Of a stretch of DNA of 5,923 bases, positions 5,441 through 5,923 are shown piece by piece. A program made the position numbers and the translations under genes. The DNA is taken from NCBI GenBank assembly GCA_031283905.1, contig JAITAW010000165.1:1-5923 (forward strand), in the 5' to 3' direction. Position 1 is the stretch's first letter. Each line of letters begins with the position of its first letter. The notes beneath the pieces were generated by a model. The model saw only the letters and a program-made list of their open reading frames with translations. It ran no database searches and was not told the origin of the DNA. This DNA comes from Treponema sp. (GTDB taxonomy: Bacteria > Spirochaetota > Spirochaetia > Treponematales > Breznakiellaceae).

Positions 5441-5630
5441 GGTGGGGTTTAATACCCCGCCCCAGGGCGTCCCTTTAGGGCGGTTAACATTGGCAGCGCC
5501 GGCAAAAAACGGTAGTAGACGGGTTTGCCGCCATGTAAACCTCCGCAATTACATAATTTCCTTACGGAACGAACCTCGTAAATGATGTAACGCTTACACG
5601 ATACCCGGCCCTTCGGGGCGGGGAGGTTCA
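5441..5630. other. Palindrome-rich intergenic element, possible structured RNA or dispersed repeat
   Basis: This GC-rich stretch contains several nested inverted repeats. GGGGT-TTAAT-ACCCC lies at 5444-5458. CCGCCC (5457-5462) pairs with GGGCGG (5478-5483) around an inner AGGG-CGT-CCCT. A strong stem with a TTCG loop lies at 5604-5623, with CCCGGCCC against GGGCGGGG and one mismatch. The outer parts also form a long-range inverted repeat, CCCCGCCCC at 5455-5463 and GGGGCGGGG at 5615-5623. A 60-codon minus-strand frame from 5631 to 5449 spans it, and a 16-codon frame with a GGAGG-ATG start ends in CRRCQC (5484-5534). I recognise no known RNA family. The signals fit a MITE-like repeat or an RNA better than a protein gene, but this is uncertain. 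Confidence 0.4.
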
Positions 5631-5714
5631 TTTATTCAAAAAATTCAAAAATCCACAAGCGCAACGGCTGTTAGTATACATAAAGCCCGCCTGAATGTAA
5701 ACAACCGGGACGCA

Positions 5715-5742
5715 TTGACTTTCAACTCCATGTTGATATAGC
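5715..5742 (+). promoter_or_regulatory. Putative promoter of the gene at 5761
   Basis: TTGACT (5715-5720) and TATAGC (5737-5742) are separated by 16 bases. The spacer contains the inverted repeat TCAAC-TCCAT-GTTGA (5722-5736), which could be an operator. The 5' untranslated region would be very short, with GAGGG (5751-5755) five bases before the ATG. Confidence 0.5.
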
Positions 5743-5760
5743 ATACTGTTGAGGGAAAAA

Positions 5761-5923
5761 ATGAAACAGTTGAAACAATCGTTACTCGCCAGTAAGATCG
5801 GCGATATAGAAGCCGTTTTATACGACGCGCTGCCTTCTTCAGCGGACAGCGAATGGATAAACGCCGTGTTTTCCCATGCGGACGTTTCTCCGGCGGCGGC
5901 GCGGGCGCTCATTGATCCCGCGT
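5761..5923 (+). CDS. Unrecognised protein, N-terminal 54 residues (runs off the right edge)
   Basis: The frame is open from ATG to the window end and begins MKQLKQSLLASKIGDIEAVL. It continues with YDALPSSADSEWINAVFSHA and DVSPAAARALIDP. GAGGG five bases upstream and a promoter-like sequence 19-46 bases upstream support a real start. There is no signal peptide or membrane segment in the visible part; it looks like a soluble, helix-rich N-terminus. I do not recognise the family. The opposite-strand frame over the same bases lacks such start signals and is taken as a shadow. Confidence 0.65.
   Translation, partial: MKQLKQSLLASKIGDIEAVLYDALPSSADSEWINAVFSHADVSPAAARALIDPA

Noticed and set aside
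5628..5912. Minus-strand 94-codon frame over the right edge
   Set aside because: It has no ribosome site or family resemblance, while the plus strand there has promoter, GAGGG and ATG in proper spacing.
1..5923. CRISPR array, tRNA or rRNA genes
   Set aside because: No regularly spaced direct repeats, tRNA cloverleaf or rRNA-like segments were seen on either strand by eye.

Overview
The window holds a leftward signal-transduction cluster on the minus strand. Read in the direction of transcription, it contains a decayed receiver fragment, two intact stand-alone CheY-like receivers, an intact FIST-domain sensor, a frameshifted FIST copy, and the N-terminal part of a coiled-coil/PAS signalling protein that runs off the left edge. 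The right part carries a degenerate IS110-family transposase on the plus strand, a secreted DUF2147-family protein on the minus strand, a palindrome-rich intergenic stretch, and the first 54 codons of an unrecognised plus-strand gene. GC is moderate. The DUF2147 protein, the receiver/FIST/PAS gene types and the coiled-coil-PAS style recall Treponema-like spirochaetes such as termite-gut treponemes. That assignment is from memory of family style and is not a demonstrated match.

Layout: 1-467 start of the PAS signalling gene; 480-1642 FIST copy 1, split by a one-base deletion; 1655-1706 remnant of a receiver 3' end; 1712-2875 intact FIST copy 2; 2910-3272 receiver 1; 3364-3729 receiver 2; 3836-3953 fragment of a third receiver; 3954-4546 IS110-type transposase remnant containing a run of 15 G; 4810-5325 DUF2147 protein; 5326-5760 intergenic hairpins and a promoter; 5761-5923 partial gene.

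The cluster grew by repeated local duplication. The two receivers are about 86% identical and the FIST copies about 82% identical (counted by eye). The sequence before FIST copy 1 still aligns with the last codons and 3' flank of receiver 1, so the duplicated unit once joined receiver and FIST. Each receiver has its own promoter of form TTGAC(A/C)-17 bp-TATAGT, and the -35 box overlaps the stop codon of the receiver copy upstream.

FIST domains are predicted small-ligand sensor domains and often sit beside or inside histidine kinases; the haem-binding NO sensor NosP with its partner kinase NahK is a known example. By analogy the FIST proteins would sense a ligand, the PAS protein would be the kinase or output partner, and the receivers would take phosphate. 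This wiring is inference; the sequence directly shows only the domains and their order.
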